From the NCBI RefSeq assembly GCF_042663585.1, contig NZ_JBHTAN010000006.1, positions 1,178,001 through 1,242,000 of the forward strand: 64,000 nt of DNA, read 5' to 3'. The notes under the pieces are model-generated. The model did no database searches, was not told the DNA's origin, and saw only the letters and a program-made list of their open reading frames with translations. The position numbers and the translations under genes were made by a program. Every line of letters starts with the position of its first letter. The stretch's first letter is position 1. Positions 1-7,674 of the stretch are shown in pieces. This DNA is from Natranaeroarchaeum sp042663585 (lineage in GTDB: Archaea > Halobacteriota > Halobacteria > Halobacteriales > Natronoarchaeaceae).

Positions 1-105
1 AGAGTGGTCCCCGACTTACAGTTTTCTCATCAGTCTGACTATGGGCCGCGAAGCTTGGCGCTCGAATAACCGGGGCTTGGGGGCTGAAAAAGAGCGTAGT
101 GCGGT
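1..105. other. window edge, no gene seen
   Basis: These bases lie downstream of the first minus-strand gene. I see no open frame of useful length, no RNA fold and no repeat that I can support. It may hold the 3' end region of a gene lying outside the window. Confidence 0.4.
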
Positions 106-420
106 TCAGGCCGCTTCTGCGGCCGGTGGTGCGCGGACGACCTCGTAGTCGTCGTCCTCGACGGTGATGATGGCCCAGTCGTACTCGGGATTCGCACGCC
201 GGATCCGGCGACGAACGTCTCTGACGCTGTGTTGATATGTTACGAAGCAGCGTAGAGATCCGGACGTCGGCGGCGACGTCGGTTCGGGCATCGGTGTGAC
301 CTCCACGGCTTTCCACCCTCGTTCGGCCGTGAACTCGCTGCCACTTTCCGAGACTGTGTACCCGAGCTCTGCGAAGATTGACCTCGCTTCACTGGCGAGT
401 GGGTTGTTAACGGTTCCCAT
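106..420 (-). CDS. conserved haloarchaeal hypothetical protein, 104 aa
   Basis: I do not recognise a function. The protein is small and soluble, with no membrane segment or signal peptide. The N-terminal half (NPLASEARSIFAELGYTVS) looks like an amphipathic helix, and the middle holds an Arg-rich stretch (RDVRRRIRRANPEYDWAII) followed by the acidic TVEDDDYEVV and an Ala-rich tail. The layout recalls small haloarchaeal proteins with a restriction-endonuclease-like or DUF fold, but no catalytic signature is visible. It stands alone, 57 bases after the start of the minus-strand DUF5816-like gene's 3' end, and may share its transcript. Codon use and acidity match its neighbours, which supports a real gene. 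Confidence 0.6.
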   Translation of the reverse strand: MGTVNNPLASEARSIFAELGYTVSESGSEFTAERGWKAVEVTPMPEPTSPPTSGSLRCFVTYQHSVRDVRRRIRRANPEYDWAIITVEDDDYEVVRAPPAAEAA

Positions 421-477
421 TCGAGTTTAGCTAGCACGCCAATCATCATAAACCTACTGGCAAGGGGGGATCTCGGG

Positions 478-717
478 CTACTCGTGGGCGGCGTCCCACT
501 CCGTCGGCTTCCGGAAGTTGCCACACTGGTTACATTGTATGCGTCCCATCGCGTCCATGGCGTTGTCGACCGTCTCACAGTGGGCGCAGAACCAGCCGTA
601 CTTCTCTTCACGACCTGATGTGCCGTAGGCGACATAGAACGGTGCCTTCGAACCGCGGTCGCCCTCGTCTTCGGCGACGAACACCGTCACCCCATCGTCC
701 GTCGTATGCGTTCTCAT
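478..717 (-). CDS. small zinc-ribbon protein (DUF5816-like), 79 aa
   Basis: Seen: two Cys pairs (CAHC and CNQC, about 18 residues apart), the right geometry for one zinc site, followed by the ending RKPTEWDAAHE, which I recall from the haloarchaeal DUF5816 family. The start MRTHTTDDG at 717 is preferred over an in-frame start at 744 because family members begin this way and because it leaves room for a promoter shared with the divergent 5'-nucleotidase gene. No function is known for the family; the zinc ribbon suggests nucleic-acid or protein binding, which is inference only. Confidence 0.75.
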   Translation of the reverse strand: MRTHTTDDGVTVFVAEDEGDRGSKAPFYVAYGTSGREEKYGWFCAHCETVDNAMDAMGRIQCNQCGNFRKPTEWDAAHE

Positions 718-820
718 ACGACAGTACTGGGGAGAGAGGGTCAAAGGTGATTCGACACGCCCCGCGACAGTCGCCTGTCAGCCGAGCAGTATATACGGGC
801 TCGCCGACTCTTTTTTCGGT

Positions 821-2233
821 ATGTCGTTGCGGCTCCTCCACTACTCTGATCTGGAAAACGCCTTCGATGATCCCGGCCGTATCGCTCGGCTGGCGGGGCG
901 AATCGAATCGCTCCGTGACGGCGCGACGCTCGTCGCCGGAACCGGGGATAACACCGCACCCGGCGTCCTCGCACTGAGCGAGGACGGCAAGCAATCGCTC
1001 GATTTCTTCGAAGCGGTCACGCCCATCGTCGATACGCCCGGCAACCACGACTTCGACCACGGCTACGATGCGCTCCGGGAGATCATCGCGGAATCCCCGC
1101 AGACCTGGGTGAGCGCTAACGTCGAACTCGACGGTCACTGCTTCGGCGAAGAGGTCGGTGTCGAGCCCTGGACCGTCGTCAAGCGCGGCGACTACCACGT
1201 CGGGATCATCGGCGTCACAACCCCCACAACGCCATCGATCACACCGCCAGCATCGACTCTCACAGTCACTGATCCGGTCGCCGCTGTCGAGGACGCCATA
1301 GAGGTAATGGACGACCGTGGCGTGGACGTAACCGTCGTGCTCGCCCACCTCGCCGACGACGAACAGATCGCTCGCCAGTGTGACGTCGACGTGATCCTCG
1401 GCGGCCACGTACACAGCGAGCGGATCGAACGAATCGACGGGACGGTGCTAACCCGGCCACCAGCGGGTGGCGGCGCGCTGTACGAGGTCGTGCTCGACGA
1501 CGACGGCACGGCGTCGGTGAACCGACACACGGTCGAGGACGCTCCCGTCGACGAGGGGGTAGCAGCGGCGCTCCGCGAGCGAAAACAGCGTGCTGGACTC
1601 GAATCGACCGTTGCGACCGTCGACCGCCCGATAGAACGCACGGAGGCGACGACACTCCGCGGTGAGAGCCGAATCGGGAACTTCGTCGCCGACGCCTATC
1701 GCTGGTCGACTGGGGCGGATATCGGACTCCAGAACGGCGGCGGCATCCGGGACGGCGAACCGTTATCAGGAAACGTAACTGTCGCCGACCTGATCGGTAT
1801 CGTTCCCTTCGAGGAGGCGACCGTCGTGGCGGAACTGAACGGCGCGGAACTGCTCGACATCTGCCGCGAAGCCAGTGGCCAACGGCTCGATATCGGTGAT
1901 CCGGACTGGTGGCACGCACACGTCAGCGGCGCCGAGATCGTCTGGCACCGCGCTGATGATAGACTCGTCGAGGCCTCGGTAAACGGAAATCCGGTCGACC
2001 CGGAGGGGACGTACACCCTGGCGACATCGTCGTACCTTGCGGTGACCGACGAGGAGTTCCCGACGCTCACCGAGGCCCACGTCGTCAGCGAGGGGCCGGT
2101 CCAGTACGACGTGCTCGTAGAGTACGCCGGCGAGGTCGGCATCCAGCCCTCGATGGAAGGGCGAATCCGGTGGCACGACCGCGCCGACACGGGACAAGCG
2201 GCACCTCCGAACATGGCAGGTGGCGAAGAGTGA
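821..2233 (+). CDS. 5'-nucleotidase / 2',3'-cyclic phosphodiesterase family metallophosphatase, 470 aa
   Basis: Two-domain enzyme of the UshA/NadN type. Residues 1-200 form the metallophosphatase domain: HYSDLENAFDD, GTGDN, PGNHDFD and GGHVHSE supply the di-metal ligands. Residues 270-440 form the C-terminal nucleotide-binding domain, with the family sequence LQNGGGIRDGEPLSGNVT. The usual DxH of motif one reads DLE here, so one metal ligand may differ. No signal peptide is visible, so the enzyme is probably cytoplasmic, unlike periplasmic bacterial relatives. Likely reaction: removal of phosphate from nucleoside monophosphates or related esters. ATATATAC at about 789-796 sits about 28 bases before the ATG, fitting a leaderless promoter. 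The substrate cannot be read from sequence. Confidence 0.85.
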   Translation: MSLRLLHYSDLENAFDDPGRIARLAGRIESLRDGATLVAGTGDNTAPGVLALSEDGKQSLDFFEAVTPIVDTPGNHDFDHGYDALREIIAESPQTWVSANVELDGHCFGEEVGVEPWTVVKRGDYHVGIIGVTTPTTPSITPPASTLTVTDPVAAVEDAIEVMDDRGVDVTVVLAHLADDEQIARQCDVDVILGGHVHSERIERIDGTVLTRPPAGGGALYEVVLDDDGTASVNRHTVEDAPVDEGVAAALRERKQRAGLESTVATVDRPIERTEATTLRGESRIGNFVADAYRWSTGADIGLQNGGGIRDGEPLSGNVTVADLIGIVPFEEATVVAELNGAELLDICREASGQRLDIGDPDWWHAHVSGAEIVWHRADDRLVEASVNGNPVDPEGTYTLATSSYLAVTDEEFPTLTEAHVVSEGPVQYDVLVEYAGEVGIQPSMEGRIRWHDRADTGQAAPPNMAGGEE

Positions 2234-2269
2234 GAAGGTTTAGGCCCGTTGCTGTACTTGACCTATACG

Positions 2270-2680
2270 ATGAGTAATGTGGTCGTCCCAGTCCGGTACC
2301 CACTCAGCAAACACTCCAGACAGACGCTCGGACAGGCGATCGAACTGGCCGACGAGCGGGATGCCGACCTGTCGATCCTCCACGTCGATCTCTACCAGAG
2401 CAGCCACGACGTCACGCGAGCGGAGTTGAAACGCTCCGTCGAGGACGAGTTCGGCAAACTCCCGAACGCGCGATACATCGTCCGGAAGGGATTTCTCGTG
2501 GAGGAGACGATCCTGGAAGAGATCGCGAACGAGGACGCGGACGTCGTCGTGATCGGCCACAAACAGGAAGGGCGATGGCGACAGATGATCCGAAAGCTCG
2601 TTTCGGATCCGGACATCGAGAGCTATCTGCGCGAACGGCTGGACTGTGAACTCGTCACCGTCGGGGCACCGACCCAGTAG
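2270..2680 (+). CDS. universal stress protein (UspA) family, 136 aa
   Basis: The fold pattern is clear: strand VVVPVRYP, helix with SKHSRQTLGQAIELADE, strand DLSILHVDL, and later ADVVVIGHKQEGRW and CELVTVG. The start MSNVVVPVRY is chosen because Usp proteins begin at the first beta strand; an in-frame start 21 bases upstream would add an unlike tail. The canonical ATP-binding pattern G-x2-G-x9-G-S/T is not present: after the GH of VIGH the sequence is KQEGRWRQMIRKLVSD. It may therefore be a non-ATP-binding Usp. It lies 36 bases after the nucleotidase and may be cotranscribed. Confidence 0.8.
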   Translation: MSNVVVPVRYPLSKHSRQTLGQAIELADERDADLSILHVDLYQSSHDVTRAELKRSVEDEFGKLPNARYIVRKGFLVEETILEEIANEDADVVVIGHKQEGRWRQMIRKLVSDPDIESYLRERLDCELVTVGAPTQ

Positions 2681-2709
2681 TTCCCTTTCGGATGCCCGGT
2701 CCCTATCGC

Positions 2710-3762
2710 TCACTTCCCCGACCGATCGGCACCAGCGTCGCGGTCGGTTGCCCGGTCTGCGGACTCCATGTCCGGTCCGCCGTCCGGGCTTGTGGAACCC
2801 TCGGCTGGAGACTGTCCTGACCGCTGCGAGTACGACACCTGTGCCTGCCCGCTCGTCTCGTCGAAGACGAGATGTGTGTGCGGGTAGGCTATCTCGACGT
2901 CGGCCTCGGTGAGTGCGTTCCAGACGTTCGATTTCACTTCGGATTCGACGACCTGCAGCTTGTACGGCTCTTCCACCCAGTATCTGAGCAACAGCACGAT
3001 TCCGTTATCCCCGTACTCCTCGAAAAAGCAGGTCGGCGCCGCCGCGAACCGAGTGCTCCCGATCCGGATATCCGGCCCTCCACTGATCACCTCGTCGACG
3101 CGACGAGCGGCACGTTCCGTGACCCTGCGAGCCTCTTCGATGTCGCTCTCGTAGGTTACCTGTAGCTCCAGGGACCGACGCGTCCGCTCGTCTTCCGCGG
3201 AGTAGTTGATCACGTCCCGGTCGCGAATCGTCGAATTAGGGATGACGATGAAGGTGTTGTTGAAGGTGAACAGCTTTGTGTACCGGAGCGTGATGTCGTC
3301 GACAAAACCCTTCTGCCCCTCGTCGACGAGTTCGATCATGTCGCCGATCTCGAACGGTCGATCGGCCAGCACGAACAGGCCGCTGATGACCGAGGCGACG
3401 ATGGGGGCGAGGATCACACCGAGCACTGCGCCGAACACCGCGCCGGACACCAGGACGTCACCGGTATCCAGACGGAGGATCCGCGCCGCGATAAACACAA
3501 AAATCAGGAGGACGGTGGCACGGATCCCGCCCAGTACCGTCTGCGTGATGCTGGGTCGCTGGAACTGACGGGCAATCGCCCGGCCGACCGATCGGACGAC
3601 GAACTTCGATACGTACCAACCGAGCACCAGGGTGAAGAGGGCACCCAGTACTTCCCAGACACGGATCGGGACGTTCTCGATAGCCAACTCCCTGGCCTGT
3701 GAGATGACTGAAAGCGCGAGATCCGAAGCCAGAGGGAGGAAAAGGCGGTGAGAGAGAGGCAT
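2710..3762 (-). CDS. MscS-family mechanosensitive channel, 350 aa
   Basis: Small-conductance mechanosensitive channel expected to open when membrane tension rises after osmotic downshock. Residues 1-150 hold about four hydrophobic segments; the pore-lining helix region reads VSGAVFGAVLGVILAPIVAS, followed by the MscS beta domain with the family motif RPFEIGDMIELVDEGQKGFV and the alpha/beta C-terminal domain to about residue 290, then an acidic Gln/Ser/Asp tail. The start MPLSHRLFLPL at 3762 is chosen over a longer frame that would run into the promoter and coding region of the divergent DUF309 gene. A second MscS gene lies at 19451-20605. Confidence 0.88.
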   Translation of the reverse strand: MPLSHRLFLPLASDLALSVISQARELAIENVPIRVWEVLGALFTLVLGWYVSKFVVRSVGRAIARQFQRPSITQTVLGGIRATVLLIFVFIAARILRLDTGDVLVSGAVFGAVLGVILAPIVASVISGLFVLADRPFEIGDMIELVDEGQKGFVDDITLRYTKLFTFNNTFIVIPNSTIRDRDVINYSAEDERTRRSLELQVTYESDIEEARRVTERAARRVDEVISGGPDIRIGSTRFAAAPTCFFEEYGDNGIVLLLRYWVEEPYKLQVVESEVKSNVWNALTEADVEIAYPHTHLVFDETSGQAQVSYSQRSGQSPAEGSTSPDGGPDMESADRATDRDAGADRSGK

Positions 3763-3843
3763 ACTGTATGCATTCTGGCACGCGCGATAAGCGTTTTTGT
3801 CCCGGGCGACAGACCCACGTGACTGGACCGCAGATGTAGGTAT

Positions 3844-4329
3844 ATGAACGATCACACGCGGGACCCCACGGTAGGCCCACCGGTTGCAGGGAACCCGACC
3901 GGGTGGAATCCCGAAACCGGGGAATGGGAACACGCAACCCTTCGCCGGGCGGTGATTCACGGTGTCCGTCTATACAACGGCGACGCCTTCCACGAATCGC
4001 ATGATTGTTTTGAATCGGAGTGGTACAACTACGGGAGCGGAACCACCGAAAGCGCCTTCGCTCATGGGATGGTACAAGTCGCGGCAGGCGCGTACAAGCA
4101 CTTCGACTTCGAGAACGACGACGGAATGCGGAGTCTCTTCGAGACGGCTTTACAGTATCTCCAGGGCGTCCCGAACGACTACTACGGGGTCTACCTTCTC
4201 GACGTGAGAACCAAACTCACGAACGCGCTTGACGATCCGACCGTGTTAGACGGGTGGCAAATCGAACTAGACGGGGAGCGACCGGGAGCGGGACCGGAGG
4301 ATTACGAATACACCGAGCGCCTCGAATGA
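3844..4329 (+). CDS. DUF309 family protein, 161 aa
   Basis: Seen: LYNGDAFHESHDCFESEWYN and the second motif FAHGMVQVAAGAYKH, which match the two conserved helices of DUF309 (normally near-F-xx-G-x-F-x-x-H-E and Q-x-x-x-x). The Asp/Glu/His set looks suited to metal binding but no reaction is established for the family. The ATG at 3844 follows GTAGGTATATG; a TATA-like box and a leaderless start are possible. A broken partial copy of this gene lies at 5129-5201, on the far side of psiE. The protein is probably cytoplasmic. Confidence 0.8.
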   Translation: MNDHTRDPTVGPPVAGNPTGWNPETGEWEHATLRRAVIHGVRLYNGDAFHESHDCFESEWYNYGSGTTESAFAHGMVQVAAGAYKHFDFENDDGMRSLFETALQYLQGVPNDYYGVYLLDVRTKLTNALDDPTVLDGWQIELDGERPGAGPEDYEYTERLE

Positions 4330-4477
4330 GAACGTGTGAGGATCCGAGTAGAGTACGACCAGCCAACAGGAGCGGTCGCTGTTTGGGTTCGTGACCACGC
4401 GAGGATCGCTATCCGCGACCGTTCCCGTCATCTCTAACGGTTCTCGACGTGGGGTTTCGTTCGTGTAGCCACCAGTA

Positions 4478-5038
4478 TCACTCGCCAATGGCAGTACCGT
4501 CGCCGCCGTAGACGCGCTCGGCAAACAGCAGCGCTACCAGCGCGAAGATAATGATCGCGTACGCACCGGCGGCGTAGAGCGCATCCTGGACGCTTGGGTA
4601 CTCGCCAGTCCGGAAAATGATCACCTTTCGCACCATCGCGATAACGCCAGTGTAGATTACGAGGCGCACGATCAGCCGGGTGTTGGTTTCTTCGACGTAC
4701 GCGAGGACCGTCTGATACACCTCGACGATAATCAGCAACAGCAGTCCAGTGTCGATGAAGCCAATAACGATCAGTGGATCGGTGATGCTCCCGTTCCGTA
4801 TTGCCGTGATGATCTGGAGCGTCAGGTCGATGACGCCGATTGCGAAGAGTATCGCGAACACCGTTGCGGCGGCTAGCTCAACGAACTCGACAAACCGGCT
4901 GACGAGGGTCGAATATCGTTCGGATAACAGACTCTTGGCTGTTTGTTCCACCTTCGTAGACGGACCTTCCGTCTTGGTTTCTTGTTCAACCTTCGAGGAT
5001 GGATTCCCCGAGGCAGGGGGCTGGTCATCACTACCCAT
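4478..5038 (-). CDS. PsiE-type membrane protein, 186 aa
   Basis: Resembles the phosphate-starvation-inducible PsiE family. Residues 1-45 are hydrophilic and contain a short internal repeat (SSKVEQETKTEG / STKVEQTAKS). Four hydrophobic segments follow: about 48-70 (AAATVFAILFAIGVIDLTLQI), 90-108 (VIGFIDTGLLLLIIVEVYQT), 123-140 and 155-175. The loop ETNTRLIVRLVIYTGVIAMVRKVII is typical of the family. The role is unknown; in bacteria expression follows phosphate limitation. Here a TATA-like box and an adjoining palindrome lie upstream, so transcription is likely controlled by a repressor. Confidence 0.8.
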   Translation of the reverse strand: MGSDDQPPASGNPSSKVEQETKTEGPSTKVEQTAKSLLSERYSTLVSRFVEFVELAAATVFAILFAIGVIDLTLQIITAIRNGSITDPLIVIGFIDTGLLLLIIVEVYQTVLAYVEETNTRLIVRLVIYTGVIAMVRKVIIFRTGEYPSVQDALYAAGAYAIIIFALVALLFAERVYGGDGTAIGE

Positions 5039-5086
5039 ATATGCGGTTGTCTCGCCCCCATCCTCGGAACTGAGAACTCATTCCCG

Positions 5087-5113
5087 GTGATAAGTATCAC
5101 TCCCATATATAAT
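5087..5113 (-). promoter_or_regulatory. psiE promoter candidate with operator palindrome
   Basis: On the minus strand an AT-rich box (5104-5113) precedes a perfect palindrome with arms GTGATA and TATCAC around AG (5087-5100). The palindrome sits where a bound protein would block RNA polymerase just downstream of the TATA box, which suggests repression. The start codon lies about 50 bases further on, so the mRNA would have a leader. No direct evidence for the binding protein. Confidence 0.45.
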
Positions 5114-5128
5114 CTGGGAGGGTCCAAC

Positions 5129-5201
5129 GAGTGGTACAACCACGAAAGCGGAAGCGCGGAAACCGCCTTCGCCCACGGAATGGTGCAGGCCGCCGGCGGC
5201 G
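5129..5201 (+). pseudogene. remnant of a second DUF309 gene
   Basis: The bases here align without gaps to 4018-4090 inside the intact DUF309 gene: the translated pieces are EWYNHESGSAETAFAHGMVQ here against EWYNYGSGTTESAFAHGMVQ there. Many differences are at third codon positions, showing the copy was under selection as a coding gene before it decayed. Nothing matching the start of the gene lies before it, and similarity stops after about 25 codons, although the frame stays open to 5299. It is best read as the leftover of a tandem or separate paralogue from which both ends were lost. Confidence 0.65.
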
Positions 5202-5300
5202 CACGAGGTGGGTTTCTCGCTCGGGGCCCAGCGCTGAGAGGGAGACCAGGCTGTTCGAGACTGAACGACTCTCACAAAAAGTACCGAATCGAGGCGTGAC

Positions 5301-5945
5301 TTACCGCGTCGGCGAATCGAGGACGGCTTCGAGCAGTTTCGTCTGTGCGGCCGAGAGATGCTCCGAGAACGTCGAACGGGCGATATCCAGATCATCTGCG
5401 ACTTCGCCGGCGTTCGCACCCTTGGGATACTCGAAGTAGCCGAGTTCGTGCGCGCGTTCGAGCACGTCCCGCTGTTTGTCCGTGAGCCGACTCCGATCGA
5501 CCGGGACGATATCCTCGCCTTCGGCCGGATCGAACTTCGAGAGGGTCTGGAGTCGGACGCCGTCGTAGCTTTCCCTGAGTTGTTCGATCACCGATCGGAC
5601 GTTACTGACATCCTGTGCGCGGAATGTGATAAACAGCGACCCGTCCTGAGCCCGGACGTCCGCAACCGGTGGCCCAGACATTTCGACAAGGTCGCAAGCA
5701 CACGGATCGGCCCGATCACGGTCGAAGCGGTAGACGGATCGGGTACCGTCGGACGTGATCTCCGAGGCGTCTATCTCCCCTTCGGCGGTCGCAGAGACGA
5801 CGAACTCTTCGCCGACAGTCCCATCCACATCCGCGCTCGCACGATCAACACGGTCGATACGCGTGTTCGTTTCCGACGAGGCGCCTGCAACGGGACAGTC
5901 CTCCGGCGACGATACTTCGACTTGGGCGCGCACACCTCCGGTCAT
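5301..5945 (-). CDS. HTH_10 (Bat-type) transcription regulator, 214 aa
   Basis: The C-terminal 55 residues are the HTH_10 domain of haloarchaeal bacterio-opsin-activator-like regulators: LTDKQRDVLERAHELGYFEYP, then GEVADDLDIARSTFSEHLSAAQTKLLEAV. Residues 1-140 form the variable sensor part, with Cys residues at the DPCACDLVEM stretch that might bind metal or sense redox state. No membrane segment. It is transcribed away from the winged-helix/DUF7521 pair at 6095 across a 149-base region that contains direct repeats and a long palindrome, so cross- or self-regulation is plausible. Confidence 0.85.
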   Translation of the reverse strand: MTGGVRAQVEVSSPEDCPVAGASSETNTRIDRVDRASADVDGTVGEEFVVSATAEGEIDASEITSDGTRSVYRFDRDRADPCACDLVEMSGPPVADVRAQDGSLFITFRAQDVSNVRSVIEQLRESYDGVRLQTLSKFDPAEGEDIVPVDRSRLTDKQRDVLERAHELGYFEYPKGANAGEVADDLDIARSTFSEHLSAAQTKLLEAVLDSPTR

Positions 5946-5983
5946 ATACTGGGTGTTAGAAGCCAGCCGTCATATACCGGGTG
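5941..5983 (-). repeat. two direct 15-base repeats at the promoter of the HTH_10 gene
   Basis: GTCATATACTGGGTG (5941-5955) and GTCATATACCGGGTG (5969-5983), one mismatch, 28 bases apart. Read on the minus strand the upstream copy holds a TATA-like GGTATATGAC at about -27, and the downstream copy holds the start codon ATG itself. The repeat is therefore either a duplicated promoter piece or a two-site operator. Confidence 0.6.
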
Positions 5984-6010
5984 AGTGATTTTCAGGATCT
6001 GAGAATCACT
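5984..6010. promoter_or_regulatory. 27-base imperfect palindrome between divergent regulator genes
   Basis: Outer arms AGTGATT (5984-5990) and AATCACT (6004-6010) are perfect inverted repeats, and the inner TCAG/CTGA (5992-5995, 5999-6002) pair as well. Only the centre and one base in each arm mismatch. It sits about 40 bases before the minus-strand start and 85 before the plus-strand start, so a dimeric regulator bound here could act on both genes. Confidence 0.55.
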
Positions 6011-6094
6011 TGTGTGGTGAGACTACACGGCTACACACAACTGAGAACGCGAGGCAAACTCCACTGAAACAGAAATCGACAACAGTCGATTTAT

Positions 6095-6499
6095 ATGAAT
6101 GTATCCTCCATCTACGGTAGAATGGTACGGGATCCGTTCGCGGAGGAAGAGCGACCCGACGTGCAGGATCTACTCGGAGCCCTGGAGGATCCCGACTGTC
6201 GGACGATCATCCGAAAACTCGACGAGCCTATGACGGCCGGAGAGCTATCGGATCACTGTGACATTCCACAGTCGACGATCTACCGAAAGCTCGATACCCT
6301 CTCCAACGCGACGTTGCTCGAAGAACTGACCGAGGTTCGGAGCGACGGACATCACACGACGCGATATGATGTCGCGTTCGAGGAGGTTACGCTCGCACTG
6401 AACGAGGACCGAGAGTTCGAGTACGAGGTCTCCCGCCCTGCACGGACGCCGGACGAACGACTTGCGGACATGTGGTCGGAGGTCAGTAAGGAACTATGA
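6095..6499 (+). CDS. winged helix-turn-helix regulator (ArsR-like), 134 aa
   Basis: Residues 25-100 form a winged helix: VQDLLGALEDPDCRTIIRKLDEPMTAGELSDHCDIPQSTIYRKLDTLSNATLLEE, with recognition helix around PQSTIYRKLDTL, followed by the wing TEVRSDGHHTTRYDV. No Cys metal site of the classical ArsR type is visible. Start at 6095 follows GATTTATATG, but MVRDPF at 6122 is also possible. The stop overlaps the start of the next gene by ATGA, so the two are translationally coupled. Haloarchaea repeatedly pair such regulators with DUF7521 membrane proteins; the signal is unknown. Confidence 0.85.
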   Translation: MNVSSIYGRMVRDPFAEEERPDVQDLLGALEDPDCRTIIRKLDEPMTAGELSDHCDIPQSTIYRKLDTLSNATLLEELTEVRSDGHHTTRYDVAFEEVTLALNEDREFEYEVSRPARTPDERLADMWSEVSKEL

Positions 6500-6792
6500 G
6501 CCCACACGCCGAAACTGCAGCGGAAGTTACGACAGCACTCGCGATCGTAAAGACACTGATACTGATCCTCGGGACCGTCATCACCTACTACGCATTCAAG
6601 GCGTACCGACGGACCCAGAACACGGCATTAGGAGCGCTCGCCCTCGGGTTTGGGACGATTACATTAGGATCTTTCCTCGCGGGCGTCGCCACAGACGTGC
6701 TGAACGTCCCGCTGGCTCTCGGCGTCCTCATCGAGAGCCTCCTCGTGTTAGTCGGCTTCGTAATTATCGCGTATTCGCTGTACGCGCGGTAG
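6496..6792 (+). CDS. DUF7521-type membrane protein, 98 aa
   Basis: Three hydrophobic segments are visible: about 14-38 (TALAIVKTLILILGTVITYYAF), 45-68 (TALGALALGFGTITLGSFLAGV) and 72-96 (VPLALGVLIESLLVLVGFVIIAYSLYA). Between the first two is the short basic loop KAYRRTQN. No soluble domain. It overlaps the preceding winged-helix gene by four bases, so the pair is produced together. A sensor or partner role for the regulator is an inference from the gene pair; it is not shown by the sequence. Confidence 0.75.
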   Translation: MSPHAETAAEVTTALAIVKTLILILGTVITYYAFKAYRRTQNTALGALALGFGTITLGSFLAGVATDVLNVPLALGVLIESLLVLVGFVIIAYSLYAR

Positions 6793-6933
6793 GACGAACT
6801 TACCGCAGTCACACCTCCCCCCGGATCGGCCGTATCGGCCCTCGATAGCCCTGTGGCGTCCAGTCGCTCCGTATTTCCAGAGCGAGACGACACGACCGAA
6901 AAGCGTTTTCTCCGGCGTACGTAATCAATACCC

Positions 6934-7593
6934 ATGCACGTCGTCGTCAACGCCGCAATGAGCGCGGACGGGAAACTCTCCTCGCGACGACGCGAGCAGA
7001 TCCGTATCAGCGGCGCGGACGACTTCGACCGTGTCGACCGACTGCGCGCGGAGAGCGACGCCGTCATGGTGGGCGTCGGAACGGTACTCGCGGACGATCC
7101 GAGCCTCACCGTCGACGAGACGGATCTGCTAGGCGACGACGCGGCGAACGGGCCCGTACGGGTCGTCGCTGATTCGCGCGCTCGCACGCCAGCGGACGCA
7201 CGGATCCTCGACGACACTGCGACGACCTACCTCCTCGTGAGCGAGGCCGCACCGGCGGATAGGATCGAGACGCTGGCGGATCGAGGGGCGAAGGTCGTCA
7301 CTGCGGGCGAAACACAGACCGACCTGACTGCGGCCCTCGACGCACTCGAAGCGGCCGAGATAGAGCGCCTGATGATCGAGGGAGGCGGGGAACTAATCTA
7401 CTCGCTGTTTGCCGCCGACCTCGTCGACGAACTGTCCGTATTCGTCGGTCCGACAGTTATCGGCGGCCGCGATGCGCCGACGCTCGCCGACGGTGAGGGA
7501 TTCGTCGAGCAGTTCCCCTCGCTCCGACTCGCTGACGTCGAACGACTCGACGGCGGCGTGTTGCTCCGATGGGATGCGACCGGCAAACAGTGA
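6934..7593 (+). CDS. arfC: 2,5-diamino-6-(ribosylamino)pyrimidinone 5'-phosphate reductase, 219 aa
   Basis: RibD C-terminal-domain (DHFR-like) protein. Seen: VVNAAMSADGKLSS at the N terminus, AVMVGVGTVLADDPSLTV (substrate and NADPH pocket), GPVRVVADSRARTP, and MIEGGGELIYSLFAADLVDELSVFVGPTVIGG, which match the archaeal RIB7/MJ0671 type reductase for riboflavin and F420 precursor synthesis. The gene starts at ATG 6934. AAGCGTTTTCTC at about 6900-6911 could hold the promoter. Length is normal for the archaeal enzyme, which lacks the deaminase half of bacterial RibD. Confidence 0.9.
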   Translation: MHVVVNAAMSADGKLSSRRREQIRISGADDFDRVDRLRAESDAVMVGVGTVLADDPSLTVDETDLLGDDAANGPVRVVADSRARTPADARILDDTATTYLLVSEAAPADRIETLADRGAKVVTAGETQTDLTAALDALEAAEIERLMIEGGGELIYSLFAADLVDELSVFVGPTVIGGRDAPTLADGEGFVEQFPSLRLADVERLDGGVLLRWDATGKQ

Positions 7594-7674
7594 ACCGAAC
7601 AGTTATTCGGGATCCGCCCGAACCGTTCTCGGAAACGGGGTCTACCACGTGATACCAAACAGAGAGTGCCTTCA

